Assembly: GCF_019890935.1 (NCBI RefSeq)
Contig: NZ_CP082333.1
Coordinates: 2,630,001 to 2,694,000, forward strand
From: Exiguobacterium acetylicum
GTDB lineage: Bacteria; Bacillota; Bacilli; Exiguobacteriales; Exiguobacteriaceae
Reading direction: 5' to 3'
DNA: 64,000 nucleotides
Part shown: one piece after another, positions 62,092-64,000 of the stretch
How positions within the stretch are numbered: position 1 is the stretch's first letter
Layout: each line of letters starts with the position of its first letter
The notes under the pieces: generated by a model
Seen by the model: the letters and a program-made list of their open reading frames with translations, nothing else
Database searches by the model: none
What the model was told of the DNA's origin: nothing
Program-made: the position numbers and the translations under genes

Positions 62092-63180
62092 CTAGCGTTC
62101 CATGTCATCGGCAACGATTTGAATATCGATCCCGCGGACATGACGCATGATTTCATTGATGATCGATCCACGCCGGACTTCCTGCCAACGGGTCCGCGCA
62201 GATTGACCGAGGACGATTTGGGTGATGCGATGATGCTTAGCAGCTGCCGTGATCGCTTGGGCGATCGAGCGCTCCCCTTGGATTCGGATCAGCACCTCTG
62301 CTCCGAACAAGGAACCACTCTCGCGCACCATCGCAAGCACTTCTTTTTGTTTCGCATTCAATTGATTCTCTGCCGTCGGTAAAATCGTCAGCACATAAAG
62401 ATCCGCTTTCAGACGACTCGCCATGCGAAAGCCGCGATAGATCAACTTCCGTGCGTTGTCGTTGAGCTGGATGCAGACGAGAATCCGTTCTTGTAGCGAC
62501 GCCGGATCCTTTTCAATCAACAAGCGTGATTGATAGACTTGATCGTCGACTTCGTCTGCGACCTGACGCAGTGATAGCTCACGTAAGCTCGCAAGATTCT
62601 GAAGCGAAAAGAACGAATTCAAGCTCTGTTCAATCTTTTCCTTCTTATAGATCTTTCCTTGCTCGAGTCGTTCCCGTAACGTTTGTGGCGTGACATCGAC
62701 GAGTAGAATCTCATCGGCTTCCCCGAGAAACGGATCCGGGATGCGTTCCCGCACTTCGACACCCGTCACTTCCTTGACTTTAAAGAGTAAGCTTTCGAAA
62801 TGCTGGATATTGACGGCAGAGTAGACATTAATTCCTGCTTCAAGCAATGCAGCAACATCTTGATAGCGTTTCTTTCGTACCGATCCCGGCGCATTCGTAT
62901 GCGCCAGTTCATCGATCAGTACGATATCGGGGCGACGGGCAATGATCGCGTCCACGTTCACCTCGGGGAATGTCTTGTCCTTATAGACGACTTCAAGTAG
63001 CGGGACTTGTTCGAGTTGCCCGACCATCTCCGCCGTCTCTTTTCGACCGTGTGTCTCAATCAGACCGATGACGACATCCTTGCCTTCAAGCGTCAATGTT
63101 CGTGCATCGGCAAGCATCTTATACGTCTTTCCGACACCAGGAGCTGAGCCGATGTACAGCTTCAGCTTTCCTCGTGTCAT
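62092..63180 (-). CDS. kdpD: Short KdpD: sensor part without histidine kinase
   Basis: Cytoplasmic protein of 362 residues that equals only the N-terminal half of the KdpD potassium sensor. Residues 1-210 are the KdpD domain with the ATP-binding GSAPGVGKT at 11-19, VLIDELAHTNAPGS near 108-121 and GINVYSAVNIQHFESL; residues about 230-360 are a universal-stress-protein domain (ILVCIQLNDNARKLI, SLFGAEVLIRIQGERS, ITQIVLGQSARTRW). The four membrane helices, GAF and kinase domains are missing, and the stop is followed directly by terminator-like sequence, so this is not a frameshift near the end. The USP domain of KdpD binds c-di-AMP in S. aureus. It overlaps kdpC by four bases. Confidence 0.92.
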   Translation of the reverse strand: MTRGKLKLYIGSAPGVGKTYKMLADARTLTLEGKDVVIGLIETHGRKETAEMVGQLEQVPLLEVVYKDKTFPEVNVDAIIARRPDIVLIDELAHTNAPGSVRKKRYQDVAALLEAGINVYSAVNIQHFESLLFKVKEVTGVEVRERIPDPFLGEADEILLVDVTPQTLRERLEQGKIYKKEKIEQSLNSFFSLQNLASLRELSLRQVADEVDDQVYQSRLLIEKDPASLQERILVCIQLNDNARKLIYRGFRMASRLKADLYVLTILPTAENQLNAKQKEVLAMVRESGSLFGAEVLIRIQGERSIAQAITAAAKHHRITQIVLGQSARTRWQEVRRGSIINEIMRHVRGIDIQIVADDMER

Positions 63181-63698
63181 GATTTACTCCGATCAAGTGC
63201 TAAGTTCAAGCGCAGGACATTAACGTAATCATGGGTTCCTGCTTCCTTCGTGATTAACTTTCGTACTTCTTCACGCGACAGGTCGCGCGCGGTTGCGATA
63301 CGCTTCGCCTGAACCAAAGCATAATCGACTGAGATGTGCGGATCGAAGCCAGAACCGGATGTCACGAGGGCATCGTCCGGAAGCGAAGCGCCGTCCACTT
63401 GGTTCTGTTTCTGTAATTCCGCCATCTTCGTGCCAAGCTCCGGGTTCGATGCTGCTAGGTTATCCCCAGCAGACGCTCCCGCTAATTGATCGACCGCTGA
63501 TGGACGTCCATGAAAATACTGTTTCGACGTGAACGGCTGGGCAATCAATTCCGATCCGATGAATTTTCCGTTTTCTTGTACTAAAGAACCTTCAGCTTTA
63601 TCCGGTACGAGTAGTTGACCGAACAGGGTCAATAAAGCGGGAAAGACGATCCCGCATAACGCCGTGACGAAGATCGTCACACGAATGGCTTGTTTCAT
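63177..63698 (-). CDS. kdpC: Potassium-transporting ATPase subunit C
   Basis: Accessory subunit of the high-affinity potassium pump KdpFABC, 173 residues. One N-terminal membrane helix (about 8-27) is followed by an extracytoplasmic domain with LVQENGKFIGSELIAQPFTSKQYFHGRPSA, VTSGSGFDPHISVDYALVQAKRIA and GTHDYVNVLRLNLAL, all typical of KdpC. It lies 14 bases after kdpB with AAGGAGAAAACGAATC before its ATG. Confidence 0.96.
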   Translation of the reverse strand: MKQAIRVTIFVTALCGIVFPALLTLFGQLLVPDKAEGSLVQENGKFIGSELIAQPFTSKQYFHGRPSAVDQLAGASAGDNLAASNPELGTKMAELQKQNQVDGASLPDDALVTSGSGFDPHISVDYALVQAKRIATARDLSREEVRKLITKEAGTHDYVNVLRLNLALDRSKS

Positions 63699-63712
63699 GA
63701 TTCGTTTTCTCC

Positions 63713-64000
63713 TTAGAGGATGCTTGCAAGCAAGACATCGATGATTTTAATCCCAATGAATGGAACGACGACACCGCCAAGACCGTAGATCAGCAAGTTA
63801 CGACCGAGTAATTGATCCGCCGTCATCGGTTTGTAGGTAACCCCCCGCATCGCGAGTGGAATCAACATCGGAATGATGATCGCATTGAAGATCAAGGCAG
63901 ACAAGATCGCACTCGTAGGTGAATCAAGACGCATGATATTGAGCACTTCCATCTGCGGGATCGCCACCATGAACATTGCCGGGATGATCGCGAAATATTT
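63713..64000 (-). CDS. kdpB: Potassium-transporting ATPase subunit B (C-terminal end only)
   Basis: The last 95 residues of the P-type ATPase subunit of KdpFABC; the rest lies beyond the right edge. The visible part covers the last two membrane helices with [43 protein letters not shown] and [20 protein letters not shown], a highly conserved KdpB ending. It is followed by kdpC and the short kdpD in one operon. Confidence 0.96.
   Translation of the reverse strand, partial: KYFAIIPAMFMVAIPQMEVLNIMRLDSPTSAILSALIFNAIIIPMLIPLAMRGVTYKPMTADQLLGRNLLIYGLGGVVVPFIGIKIIDVLLASIL

Overview
The window looks like chromosomal DNA of a low-to-mid GC Gram-positive bacterium of the Bacillales in the wide sense, and the gene set and order fit Exiguobacterium best. 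This is inferred from the proteins, the strong AGGAGG ribosome binding sites, frequent TTG/GTG starts and many short-stem rho-independent terminators; it was not checked by alignment. No rRNA, tRNA, CRISPR array, prophage or transposase gene was seen. Most genes are core metabolism, transport, cell wall and signalling.

Layout. 1-2.7 kb: a BceAB-type ABC transporter (permease cut by the window edge) and the glucose EIIA protein Crr. 2.8-8.2 kb: oligoendopeptidase F, a membrane PAS-GGDEF-EAL protein and a CBS-pair protein. 8.5-12.9 kb: an AraC regulator, a GT2/teichoic-acid polymerase fusion and a DUF1643-like protein. 13-18.7 kb: gatC-gatA-gatB-dgkB-rlmD, an order shared with Bacillus. 18.9-25.2 kb: mntH, putP, glutamate-semialdehyde dehydrogenase, a YneR protein, a lipoprotein and Bcp peroxiredoxin. 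25.5-31.2 kb: an oligopeptide-binding lipoprotein, a three-repeat HNH_repeat protein, a diguanylate cyclase, YktB and a small secreted protein. 31.3-35.7 kb: XRE-cupin regulator plus potABCD. 35.9-40.2 kb: DegV, TspO, YqkB and an MHYT-GGDEF-EAL protein. 40.4-43.9 kb: ECF sigma/RskA-type anti-sigma pair, a CstR-like regulator, an SMP-30 enzyme and an MBL hydrolase. 44-49.8 kb: oligo-1,6-glucosidase, MtnE-like aminotransferase, then a SAM-I riboswitch driving metN-metI-metQ. 49.8-58.1 kb: GNAT enzyme, CAP-domain protein, a small membrane protein, a large secreted nuclease, a YdaT-like small protein and a YyaL protein. 58.3-64 kb: a secreted SH3-repeat glucosaminidase and the end of a kdp operon (kdpB-kdpC-short kdpD).

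Themes. Three proteins that make or break cyclic di-GMP lie within 36 kb. Methionine/SAM (S-box, MetNIQ, MtnE), polyamine (Pot), proline (PutP and P5C dehydrogenase) and potassium (Kdp) functions are each grouped.

The least explained material is between genes. Three intergenic regions between convergent genes carry palindromic elements that share the core ACTCCTACAGGA on one arm and GWGGAAAG on the other, inside unrelated but self-complementary outer stems (4666-4792, 52032-52177, 61983-62025). More distant relatives may sit at 25415-25484 and 52188-52327. Two of these elements lie inside a segment bracketed by a 22-bp direct repeat that copies the stop codon and terminator of the preceding gene. 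Other points of interest are a terminator hairpin that contains the Shine-Dalgarno sequence of tspO, a KdpD lacking its kinase half, a stand-alone HNH_repeat protein, and an unidentified structured leader of more than 300 nt upstream of the YdaT-like gene.
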